A stretch of 64,000 bases of DNA from Bordetella genomosp. 13 (GTDB lineage Bacteria > Pseudomonadota > Gammaproteobacteria > Burkholderiales > Burkholderiaceae_B). Within the stretch, counting starts at the first letter, position 1, and the number at the start of each line of letters is the position of its first letter. The notes below the pieces were generated by a model. The model was not told the origin of the DNA. It did not search any database and worked only from the letters and a program-made list of their open reading frames with translations. Shown here piece by piece: positions 52,138 to 60,706 of the stretch. The translations under genes were made by a program, and so were the position numbers. The stretch is from the NCBI RefSeq assembly GCF_002119665.1, contig NZ_CP021111.1, positions 2,480,001 to 2,544,000 on the forward strand. Direction: 5' to 3'.

Positions 52138-53463
52138 ATGAATTTCCAACCCGTATACGTGGTCGACGGCGCGCGCAGCCCCTTCCTTAAAGCGCGCAAT
52201 GCTCCCGGCCCATTCGCGGCGGCCGACCTGGCCGTGCAGGCCGGCCGCGCGCTGCTGCCGCGCCAGCCCTTCACGCCGGACGTGCTGGACGAAGTGGTGG
52301 TGGGTTGCGCGGCGCCCTCGCCCGACGAGGTCAACATCGGCCGCGTGATCGCGCTGCGGCTGGGCTGCGGCGATCGCGTGCCGGGCTGGACGGTGATGCG
52401 CAACTGCGCATCGGGCATGCAGGCGCTGGACAGCGCCATCTCGTCCATCCAGCTGGGCCGGCACGACCTGGTGCTGGCGGGCGGCGTGGATGCGCTGTCG
52501 CGCGCGCCCGTGCTGCTGTCCGACGACATGGTGCGGTGGCTGGGGCGCTGGTCATCGGGCCGCGGCGCGATGGACAGGCTGGCGGCCCTGGGCAGTTTTC
52601 CGCTGCGCAAGCTGGCGCCGGTCATCGGACTGCTGAAGGGCCTGACCGATCCGGTGGTGGGCCTGTCGATGGGGCAGACCGCCGAGAACCTGGCCACGCG
52701 CTTCGGCATCGATCGCGCCGCCATGGATGCGTATGCCGCGCGCAGCCACCAGCGCACGCTGGACGCCCGCGCCGCGGGCCGGCTGGCCGCCGAGATCGCG
52801 CCGCTGGTGGACCCGCGCGGCGGCAAGCTGTACGAGCACGACGACGGCGTGCGGGAGGACTCCACCACGGAACGCCTGGGCAAGCTGCGGCCGGTGTTCG
52901 ACAAGCCGTGGGGCAACGTCACGGCCGGCAACAGTTCGCAGGTGACCGACGGCGCGGCCATGCTGCTGCTAGCCTCGCAGGCCGCGGTGGAGCGCTGGCG
53001 GCTGCAACCGCTGGGCCGCATCGTCGACAGCCAATGGGCAGGCCTCGATCCCGCGCAGATGGGCCTGGGGCCGGTGCATGCGGCCACGCCCATCCTGCAG
53101 CGTCATGGGCTGCGCCTGAACGACCTGGACCTGTGGGAAATCAACGAGGCCTTCGCCGCGCAGGTGCTGGCCTGCCTGGCCGCATGGCAGGACGACGCCT
53201 ACTGCCGTGAACACCTGGGCAGCGCCGCGTGGGGCCGCCTGGACCAGGACCGTCTCAATGTGGACGGCGGCGCCATCGCGCTGGGCCACCCCGTGGGCGC
53301 ATCGGGCGCGCGCATCGTCCTGCATCTGCTGCAAGCGCTGCGCGCGCGCGGCCTGCGGCGCGGCATGGCGGCCATCTGCATCGGCGGCGGCCAGGGCGGC
53401 GCCATGCTGGTGGAGACCGTGGACGCAGAGCCCGCGCACGCGCACGCCAAGGAGGCTGCATGA
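52138..53463 (+). CDS. Acyl-CoA thiolase (FadI-like)
   Basis: A 441-residue thiolase performing the final cleavage of beta-oxidation. Nucleophile Cys90 in RNCASGMQALD, the His in NEAFAAQV, and the C-terminal GGAIALGHPVGASGAR and CIGGGQGGA are present. Length and loops resemble FadI more than FadA. AAGGAA lies eight bases before ATG 52138. Its stop overlaps the start of the next gene as ATGA, pairing it with the FadJ-like protein. Confidence 0.93.
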   Translation: MNFQPVYVVDGARSPFLKARNAPGPFAAADLAVQAGRALLPRQPFTPDVLDEVVVGCAAPSPDEVNIGRVIALRLGCGDRVPGWTVMRNCASGMQALDSAISSIQLGRHDLVLAGGVDALSRAPVLLSDDMVRWLGRWSSGRGAMDRLAALGSFPLRKLAPVIGLLKGLTDPVVGLSMGQTAENLATRFGIDRAAMDAYAARSHQRTLDARAAGRLAAEIAPLVDPRGGKLYEHDDGVREDSTTERLGKLRPVFDKPWGNVTAGNSSQVTDGAAMLLLASQAAVERWRLQPLGRIVDSQWAGLDPAQMGLGPVHAATPILQRHGLRLNDLDLWEINEAFAAQVLACLAAWQDDAYCREHLGSAAWGRLDQDRLNVDGGAIALGHPVGASGARIVLHLLQALRARGLRRGMAAICIGGGQGGAMLVETVDAEPAHAHAKEAA

Positions 53464-55496
53464 ACACCGACCTGCCGCGCGACGACGCCGGCGCCGCACA
53501 AGGAACCGCGGCGGCCGCGCCGCATGGCGTCGACGCCCGCGCACGTGACACGGCGCCACCGCACGGCGGCACGACCACGAACTGGCGGCTGCGCCACGAC
53601 CAGGACGGCGTGGCGTGGCTGACGCTGGACTGCGCCGGCGGCGCCGTCAACACCTTGTCGGCGCCGGTGCTGGCCGAGCTGGCGTCCATGCTCGACGCGC
53701 TGGATGCGAGGCCGCCGCGCGGCCTGGTGATCCGCTCGGCGAAGCCGGCCGGCTTCGCGGCCGGCGCCGACATCGACGAATTCGCCGCGCTGAATGGCGC
53801 GCAGGAGGCGCGTGCCCTGATCGCGCGCGGCTGGGACCTGTTCGCGCGGCTGGCGGCGGTGCGATACCCCACGCTGGCGCTGATCCATGGCCACTGCCTG
53901 GGCGGCGGCCTGGAGTTGGCGCTGGCATGCCGCTATCGGCTGGTGGCCGACGAACCCGATACCGCGCTGTCCTTGCCCGAAGTGATGCTCGGCATTTTCC
54001 CGGGATGGGGCGGCATGTCGCGGCTGCCGGCGCTGGTGGGCGCGCCCGCCGCGCTGGACATGATGCTGACCGGCCGGCGCGTCGACGCCCGGCGCGCCGC
54101 CGCGCTCGGGCTGGCCGATGCGCGCGTGCCGACGCGGCTGCTGGACGCGGCCGCGCGCCACACCGTGCTGTCCGGCAAGCCGCGACGTCGCGCCCGGGGC
54201 CTGCCCGCGCTGCTGAATCGTTCGCCGCTGAAAGCGCTGGCGGCCCGCCAGGCGCGCAAGCGCATCGCCGACAAGGATCCGCAGGGCCACTACCCCGCAC
54301 CCGCCGCCATCGTCGATCTGTGGGAACACCACGACGGCAACGCGCTGCGGGCGCCGGCCCTGCTCGAGACCATCCTGGCCTCGGACACGGCGCGCAACCT
54401 GGTGCGCGTGTTCCGCCTGCAGGAGCGGCTGAAGGCCCATGGCAAGCAGGAGGGCGCCGCGCCGGTGACGCACGTGCACGTCGTGGGCGCGGGCACCATG
54501 GGCGGCGACATCGCGGCCTGGTGCGCGCTGCGCGGCCTGAAGGTGACGCTGCAGGACCAGGACATGGCGCGCATCGCGCCCGCGCTGGGGCGGGCGGGCA
54601 AGTTCTACGCGGACAAGCTGAAGGACCGCCGCGCGGCGCGCGCGGCCTTCGACCGCCTGGTGCCCGATCCGCGCGGCGACGGCGTCGCCCACGCGGACCT
54701 GGTCATCGAAGCCATCGTCGAACAGCTCGACGCCAAGCGCACGTTGTATCGCCAGATCGAACCCCGCCTGAAGCCGGGCGCGCTGCTGGCCACCAACACC
54801 TCCAGCCTGTCGCTGCGGGACCTGGGCGCGGAACTGGCGCAGCCGGAGCGCCTGGTGGGCATTCATTTCTTCAATCCGGTGGCCCGCATGCCGCTGGTGG
54901 AAGTGGTGCGCGGCCCGGCTGACGACGGCGGCGCGCAGGCGCGCGCCTGCGCCTTTGTCGGCGCCATCGGCAAGCTGCCGCTGCCGGTTCGCGATGCGCC
55001 CGGCTTCCTGGTCAATGCCGTGCTCGCGCCCTATCTGCTCGAAGCCATGCGCTGCGTGGATGAAGGCCTGGCTCCCGAAACCATCGATGCGGCCATGACG
55101 GCGTTCGGCATGCCCATGGGGCCGATCGAGCTGGCCGACACGGTGGGCCTGGACATCGCGCTGGCCGCCGGTCGCGAGCTCGCCGGAGGCGCCGAGCCGC
55201 CGCGCTGCCTGATGCAAAGGGTCGAGCGCGGCGAGCTGGGCCGCAAAAGCGGGCGCGGCTTCTATGCATGGCGCGACGGCAAGGCGGACAAGGGCAAGGC
55301 CGGCGACGCGCCGCCGGGCCTGGCGCAGCGCCTGACCGACCCCTTGGTGGCGCGCGCGCGGCAGCAGCTGGCCGCGGGCGTGGTAAGTGACGCGGACCTG
55401 GCCGATGCGGGCGTGATCTTCGGCACGGGCTATGCGCCCTACACGGGCGGGCCGCTGCATGGCGAGCGGGCGCGCGGTGCGCGCACGACGGAATAG
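53460..55496 (+). CDS. Enoyl-CoA hydratase / 3-hydroxyacyl-CoA dehydrogenase (FadJ-like)
   Basis: A 678-residue bifunctional enzyme with the hydratase domain first (about 40-230: GFAAGADIDEF, LGGGLELALACR, LPEVMLGIFPGWGG). The NAD-binding dehydrogenase follows (from about 340: HVVGAGTMGGDIAAWCA; HFFNPVARMPLVEVV). Both hydratase glutamates are present. The first about 40 residues are an Ala/Asp-rich tail. It forms a unit with the preceding thiolase, as FadJ does with FadI. Confidence 0.93.
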   Translation: MNTDLPRDDAGAAQGTAAAAPHGVDARARDTAPPHGGTTTNWRLRHDQDGVAWLTLDCAGGAVNTLSAPVLAELASMLDALDARPPRGLVIRSAKPAGFAAGADIDEFAALNGAQEARALIARGWDLFARLAAVRYPTLALIHGHCLGGGLELALACRYRLVADEPDTALSLPEVMLGIFPGWGGMSRLPALVGAPAALDMMLTGRRVDARRAAALGLADARVPTRLLDAAARHTVLSGKPRRRARGLPALLNRSPLKALAARQARKRIADKDPQGHYPAPAAIVDLWEHHDGNALRAPALLETILASDTARNLVRVFRLQERLKAHGKQEGAAPVTHVHVVGAGTMGGDIAAWCALRGLKVTLQDQDMARIAPALGRAGKFYADKLKDRRAARAAFDRLVPDPRGDGVAHADLVIEAIVEQLDAKRTLYRQIEPRLKPGALLATNTSSLSLRDLGAELAQPERLVGIHFFNPVARMPLVEVVRGPADDGGAQARACAFVGAIGKLPLPVRDAPGFLVNAVLAPYLLEAMRCVDEGLAPETIDAAMTAFGMPMGPIELADTVGLDIALAAGRELAGGAEPPRCLMQRVERGELGRKSGRGFYAWRDGKADKGKAGDAPPGLAQRLTDPLVARARQQLAAGVVSDADLADAGVIFGTGYAPYTGGPLHGERARGARTTE

Positions 55497-55624
55497 ACCC
55501 GCGGGGCAACCCCATGCCCCGCCGCAGTACCGAAGCAGTACGCAGGCACAACGAGATCGGGCAACAGGCGGTGGTTTTCTCATGGCAGCCCGACGATAAA
55601 ACCTACATCCATCGGAGACGACAC

Positions 55625-56923
55625 ATGCGCAAACATCTCGTGGCCATCAACGCCCTATCCGCCCTGCTCGCGGGCGCCTACGGCAACGGCGCCCACGCAG
55701 CGGGCTTCCAGCTGCTAGAGCAGAATGCCAGCGGCCTGGGCAACGCCTATGCCGGCTCGGCGGCCAACCCCGAGAACGCGAGCACCATCTACTTCAACCC
55801 CGCCGGCATGACCTACCTGCCCGGCGGCAACGTGTCGGCGGGGGCCAGCGCCGTCAAGCCGTCCTTCAAGTTCCGCGACAACGGCAACAGCCGCAATCCG
55901 GGCGTGCTGGGCGGCGGCGTGCCGACCGGCGGCAATGGCGGCGACGCCGGCAACCTGGGCGTGGTGCCCAATGCCTATCTGTCCTGGCAACTGGCCGAGA
56001 AGTGGTGGGTGGGCGTGGGCATGGGCGCGCCGTTCGGCCTGATGACCGAGTACGACAGCGGCTGGGTGGGCCAGTACCATTCGAACAAGTTCGAGATCAC
56101 CACGGTCAACATCAACCCGTCCGTGGCCTACAAGGTCTCTGACCAGCTGTCGCTGGGCGTGGGGGTGAACTGGCAGCGCATCGACGCCGAGTACGCCAAG
56201 AAGACCGTGGTGCCGCTGGCGCCGGGCCGGTTCAGCAACGGCGACGCGCGGCTGAAGATGCACGGCGATGCGTGGGGCTGGAATGCCGGCATCATGCTGC
56301 AGCCCACCGAGGCCACGCGCATCGGCGTGTCGTACCGCTCGACGATGAAGCAGACCGCCAAGGGCAACACCGACATCAACGACATCGCCCTGCCCGGCGG
56401 CGCCACGACCGCCGCGTCGTACGCGGCCGAGGCGTCGGTGACGCTGCCGGACAGCCTGATCTTCAGCGTCTCGCACCAGTTGAATCCGCAATGGGAACTG
56501 CTGGGCGACATCTCATGGACGGGATGGAGCAGCCTGAAGTCGCTGGACATCGAGAACCGCGGCGGTCCCACCGACTCGCTGCCGCTGGACTTCCGCGACA
56601 CCTGGCGCGTGGCGCTGGGCGCCAACTACCAGTTCGCGGCCCAGTGGAAGTGGAAGTTCGGCGTGGCGTTCGACCAGTCGCCGGTGCATCGCGCGTCCGA
56701 CCGCCCGACCTCGCTGCCCGATACCGACCGCTGGTGGTTCTCGACGGGCGTGCAATACCAGGCCACCAAGAACATCACCGTCGACCTGGGTTACACCTAT
56801 CTGTACCTGCGCGACACGGACATCGACACCACGTCCGGCAACGCGCTGACCAAGGGGCGGGTGGCAGGCAGCTACGACAGCAAGGGCAACATACTCGGGC
56901 TGCAGGTCTCCGCGCGGTTCTAG
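55625..56923 (+). CDS. FadL-family outer-membrane fatty-acid transporter
   Basis: A 432-residue outer-membrane beta-barrel of the FadL/TodX family. The signal peptide ends in AHA before AGFQLLEQNASGLGNAYAGS, the plug start conserved in FadL. NPAGMTYL follows, and the chain ends in phenylalanine (QVSARF), the barrel-assembly signal. It would pass long-chain fatty acids or other hydrophobic compounds across the outer membrane. GGAG lies eight bases before the ATG. Confidence 0.93.
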   Translation: MRKHLVAINALSALLAGAYGNGAHAAGFQLLEQNASGLGNAYAGSAANPENASTIYFNPAGMTYLPGGNVSAGASAVKPSFKFRDNGNSRNPGVLGGGVPTGGNGGDAGNLGVVPNAYLSWQLAEKWWVGVGMGAPFGLMTEYDSGWVGQYHSNKFEITTVNINPSVAYKVSDQLSLGVGVNWQRIDAEYAKKTVVPLAPGRFSNGDARLKMHGDAWGWNAGIMLQPTEATRIGVSYRSTMKQTAKGNTDINDIALPGGATTAASYAAEASVTLPDSLIFSVSHQLNPQWELLGDISWTGWSSLKSLDIENRGGPTDSLPLDFRDTWRVALGANYQFAAQWKWKFGVAFDQSPVHRASDRPTSLPDTDRWWFSTGVQYQATKNITVDLGYTYLYLRDTDIDTTSGNALTKGRVAGSYDSKGNILGLQVSARF

Positions 56924-57001
56924 CCGGCCCGGCGGCGTTCGTGCGCGCTGCGGGTCCAGGGGCGGTCCTACCGGGCCGCCCCCACCAACGAGGAGGTTGT
57001 T

Positions 57002-59392
57002 TTGGACAAGATCATCGTCAAGCATGCCGCCGTGCTGGGCGCGGGCGTGATGGGCGCGCAGATCGCCGCGCACCTGGCCAACGCGGGCGTGCGCGTCACC
57101 CTGTACGACCTGACCGCCAAGGAGGGCGACCGCAACGGCGTCGCCCGCAAGGCGCTGGAAGGCCTGAAGAAGCTCGAGCCCCCGCCGCTGGCCGGCGCCG
57201 CCAGGCTGGCGCTGATCACGCCGGCCAACTACGACGACGACCTGCCGCGGCTGGCAGGATGCGACCTGGTCGTCGAGGCCATCGCCGAACGCCTGGACTG
57301 GAAGACCGAGCTGTATGCGCGCATCGCGCCGCATGTGGATCCGCGCGCCGTGATCGCCTCGAACACGTCGGGCCTGTCCATCCAGGCGCTGGCCGATGCG
57401 CTGCCCGAGGCGCTGCGGCCGCGCTTCTGCGGCGTGCACTTCTTCAACCCGCCGCGCTACATGCGTCTGGTCGAACTGATCGCGACGTCCTACACCGAGC
57501 CGCAAGTGCTCGACCAGCTCGAGACCTGGCTGACCTCGCGCCTGGGCAAGGGCGTGATCCGGGCGCTGGACACGCCCAACTTCGTGGCCAACCGCATCGG
57601 CGTGTTCTCCATCCTGGCGGCCATGCACCACACGCAGCGCCTGGGGCTGGGCTTCGATGAGGTGGATGCGCTGACCGGTCCGCTCATCGGCCGTCCCAAG
57701 AGCGCCACCTATCGCACCGCGGACGTGGTCGGCCTGGACACGCTGGCGCACGTCATCGGCACCATGCGCGAACACCTGCAGGCCGACCCGTGGCACCGCC
57801 ATTTCCAGGCGCCGCAGTGGCTGCAGGGCCTGATCGACGCAGGGGCGCTGGGACAGAAGCGCGGCGCGGGCTTCTACAAGAAGGTCGGCAAGGAGATACA
57901 GGTACTGGACGCGGCCAAGCGTGAATACCATGCCTCGGGCGCCAAGGTGGCCGACGAGGTCGCGGCCATCCTGCGCGAGCGCGATCCGGCCAGGCGGCTC
58001 GCCGCCCTGCGCAAATCGCAGCACCCTCAGGCCCAGTTCCTGTGGAGCATCTTCCGCGACCTGTTCCACTACAGCGCGTACCACCTGGCCGAGGTAGCCG
58101 ACAACGCGCGCGACCTCGACCTGGCCATGCGCTGGGGCTTCGGCTGGACCCACGGTCCCTTCGAGACCTGGCAGGCCGCGGGCTGGCAGGAGATCGCCCA
58201 GGCCGTGGCCGACGAGGTGCAGCAGGGCCGCGCCATGGCCGATGCGCCGCTGCCCGCGTGGGTGCTCGAACCGCAGCGCCAGGGGGTGCATGGCCCGCAG
58301 GGCTCGTACAGCGCGCGCGACGGCGCGTGGCGGCCGCGCTCTCAGCTCGCGGTGTATCGTCGCCAGCTGTTTCCCGAGACCGTGGCGGGCGAGACCGCGC
58401 CCGAGCGCGGCACGACGCTGTGGCAGAACCCGGGCGTCCGGCTGTGGCTGCTGCCCGAGGTGGACGCCGGCGTGGCCATCCTGTCGGTGACCACCAAGAA
58501 CCACGTGCTGGGCAGCGAGGTGCTGGACGGCATCCGCGAGGCCGTGGCGCGCGCCGAGGCCGGCTTCGACGCCCTGGTGCTATGGCACGACGCGCCCTTC
58601 GCGCTGGGCGCGAACCTGGAGCAGGTCTATCAGGCCTGCGGGGCCGGCCAGTTCGACATGCTGGAAGCCACCGTGGAGACCTTCCAGAACACCTCGCTGG
58701 CGCTGCGTTATGCGCAAGTGCCCGTCGTGGCGGCCGTGCAAGGCATGGCCCTGGGCGGCGGCTGCGAGTTCATGATGCATGCCGCGCGCCGCGTGATGGC
58801 GCTGGAAAGCTACGTGGGCCTGGTCGAGGCCGGCGTGGGCGTGATACCCGCCGGCGGAGGCAGCAAGGCCCTGGCCGCGCGCGCCGCCGCACTGGCCTCG
58901 GCCACGGCCACGCCGAACGAAGTGTTCCCCTATCTGCAGCCGGTGTTCCAGAACATCGCCACGGCCCAGGTGGCCAAGAGCGCGCTGCAGGCCGTCGAGA
59001 TGGGCTATGCCGACGCGGCGGATCCCATCGTGTTCCACCCTGGCGAACTGCTGTGGGTGGCGCTGCGCGAGGCGCGGGCGCTGGCCGATACCGGCTGGAC
59101 GCCGCCCCTGCCGGTACGCGGCATCCCGGTGGCGGGCCGCACGGGCATCGCCAACTTCGAGATGGTGCTGGCCAACATGCGCGAGGGGGGCATGATCAGC
59201 GACCACGACTATCGCGTGGCCCGCAGCGCCGCCGTGGCGCTGTGCGGCGGCGAGGTCGACGCGGGCACGCGGGTGGACGAGGCATGGCTGTTGGCCGTGG
59301 AGCGCCGCGAATTCGTGGCGCTGCTGCGCACGCCGGAGACCCAGGCCCGCATCCGCCACACGCTGGACACCGGCAAGCCCCTGCGCAATTGA
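57002..59392 (+). CDS. 3-Hydroxyacyl-CoA dehydrogenase / enoyl-CoA hydratase (FadN-like), TTG start
   Basis: A 796-residue bifunctional enzyme with domains in the opposite order to the FadJ-like protein. The dehydrogenase is first (AAVLGAGVMGAQIAAHLANAG at the N-terminus; CGVHFFNPPRYMRLVELI). The crotonase domain is near 520-680 (GMALGGGCEFMMHAARR, GLVEAGVGVIPAGGG). This is the FadN layout. The start is TTG 57002, fixed by GGAGG five bases upstream. It pairs with the following thiolase. Confidence 0.92.
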   Translation: MDKIIVKHAAVLGAGVMGAQIAAHLANAGVRVTLYDLTAKEGDRNGVARKALEGLKKLEPPPLAGAARLALITPANYDDDLPRLAGCDLVVEAIAERLDWKTELYARIAPHVDPRAVIASNTSGLSIQALADALPEALRPRFCGVHFFNPPRYMRLVELIATSYTEPQVLDQLETWLTSRLGKGVIRALDTPNFVANRIGVFSILAAMHHTQRLGLGFDEVDALTGPLIGRPKSATYRTADVVGLDTLAHVIGTMREHLQADPWHRHFQAPQWLQGLIDAGALGQKRGAGFYKKVGKEIQVLDAAKREYHASGAKVADEVAAILRERDPARRLAALRKSQHPQAQFLWSIFRDLFHYSAYHLAEVADNARDLDLAMRWGFGWTHGPFETWQAAGWQEIAQAVADEVQQGRAMADAPLPAWVLEPQRQGVHGPQGSYSARDGAWRPRSQLAVYRRQLFPETVAGETAPERGTTLWQNPGVRLWLLPEVDAGVAILSVTTKNHVLGSEVLDGIREAVARAEAGFDALVLWHDAPFALGANLEQVYQACGAGQFDMLEATVETFQNTSLALRYAQVPVVAAVQGMALGGGCEFMMHAARRVMALESYVGLVEAGVGVIPAGGGSKALAARAAALASATATPNEVFPYLQPVFQNIATAQVAKSALQAVEMGYADAADPIVFHPGELLWVALREARALADTGWTPPLPVRGIPVAGRTGIANFEMVLANMREGGMISDHDYRVARSAAVALCGGEVDAGTRVDEAWLLAVERREFVALLRTPETQARIRHTLDTGKPLRN

Positions 59393-59411
59393 CGCGAACA
59401 AGGAACTCACC

Positions 59412-60611
59412 ATGAGCAAGAGCATGCAGGAAGCCTACATCGTGGCCGCGACGCGCCTGCCGGTAGGCAAGCGCAACGGCCTTTACGTGCACACCCGCCC
59501 CGACGACATGCTGGCCGCCGCGCTGCGCGGCGCGCTGGCGCAGGTGCCGGCGCTGGACCCGGCGCGCATCGACGACGTGATCGCGGGCTGCGCCATACCC
59601 GAAGCGGAGCAAGGCATGAACGTGGCGCGCATCGCGCTGCTGCTGGCCGGCCTGCCCGATCGCGTGGCGGGCGTCACCGTCAACCGCTTCTGCGCCTCGG
59701 GCCTGCAGGCGGTGGCCGACGCGGCCGCGCGCATCCGGCTGGGCGAGGCGGACATCATGATCGGCGCCGGCACCGAGTCCATGAGCGCCATGCCGCAGAT
59801 CATGGGCAACAAGGTGGCGCTCAACCCCGCCATCTTCGAGCACGACGAGAACGTCGGCATGGCTTTTGGCATGGGCCTGACGGGCGAGAAGGTGGCCGAG
59901 CGCTGGAAGGTCTCGCGCGAGGACCAGGACGCCTTCGCGCTGGCGTCGCATCGCAAGGCCGTGGCGGCGATCGAGGCCGGCCACTTCCGCAACGAGACCA
60001 CGCCCTACACCGTGGTGTCGTATCTGCCGGACGACGAGTCGGGCGAGCCCCGCCGCGTCGAACGCACGGCCGACCGCGACGAGGGCCCGCGCGCCGACAC
60101 CACGGCCGAGGCGCTGGCGCGCCTGAGGCCCGTGTTCGCCGCGCGCGGCAGCGTCACCGCGGGCAACAGTTCCCAGATGTCCGATGGCGCCGGCGCGGTG
60201 GTGCTGGTCTCCGAGCGCATTCTGCGCGAGTTCGACCTGAAGCCGCTGGCGCGCTTCGCCGGCTTCGCGGTGGCCGGCGTGCCGCCGGAGATCATGGGCA
60301 TCGGCCCGGCCGTGGCCATCCCCAAGGTGCTGGCCAGCACCGGCGTGCGCCTGCAGGACCTGGACTGGATCGAGCTGAACGAGGCCTTCGCCGCGCAGTC
60401 CCTGGCGGTCATCCGCGACACGGGGCTCGATCCGGAGAAGGTCAATCCGCTGGGCGGCGCCATCGCGCTGGGCCATCCCCTGGGCGCCACCGGCGCCATC
60501 CGCACGGCCACGGTGGTGCATGGCCTGCGCCGCACGGGCGGCAAGTACGGGATGGTGACCATGTGCGTCGGCACCGGCATGGGCGCCGCGGGGATATTCG
60601 AGGCGCTGTAG
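59412..60611 (+). CDS. Acetyl-CoA C-acyltransferase (FadA-like thiolase)
   Basis: A 399-residue thiolase of FadA length. Nucleophile Cys94 in NRFCASGLQAV, NEAFAAQSLAV, NPLGGAIALGHPLGATGA and the second catalytic Cys in VTMCVGTGMGAAG are present. It starts 19 bases after the FadN-like gene and closes the rightward locus. Confidence 0.95.
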   Translation: MSKSMQEAYIVAATRLPVGKRNGLYVHTRPDDMLAAALRGALAQVPALDPARIDDVIAGCAIPEAEQGMNVARIALLLAGLPDRVAGVTVNRFCASGLQAVADAAARIRLGEADIMIGAGTESMSAMPQIMGNKVALNPAIFEHDENVGMAFGMGLTGEKVAERWKVSREDQDAFALASHRKAVAAIEAGHFRNETTPYTVVSYLPDDESGEPRRVERTADRDEGPRADTTAEALARLRPVFAARGSVTAGNSSQMSDGAGAVVLVSERILREFDLKPLARFAGFAVAGVPPEIMGIGPAVAIPKVLASTGVRLQDLDWIELNEAFAAQSLAVIRDTGLDPEKVNPLGGAIALGHPLGATGAIRTATVVHGLRRTGGKYGMVTMCVGTGMGAAGIFEAL

Positions 60612-60671
60612 TTGCCGGGCCTGTCATTGCCGGCAATGTCGTCGCCGGCCCTGTCGTTCGACGCCCTGCCG
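60612..60671. repeat. Degenerate 15-bp tandem repeat, about four units
   Basis: Immediately after the thiolase stop, four 15-base units can be aligned: TTGCCGGGCCTGTCA, TTGCCGGCAATGTCG, TCGCCGGCCCTGTCG and TTCGACGCCCTGCCG. A 14-bp perfect palindrome (CATTGCC GGCAATG, 60625-60638) lies inside. The stretch separates two convergent operons and may end transcription, but there is no T-run. Confidence 0.5.
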
Positions 60672-60706
60672 TTCGGAGCGCTGCAGGCCGCGGCGGGCCG
60701 CGGCTT

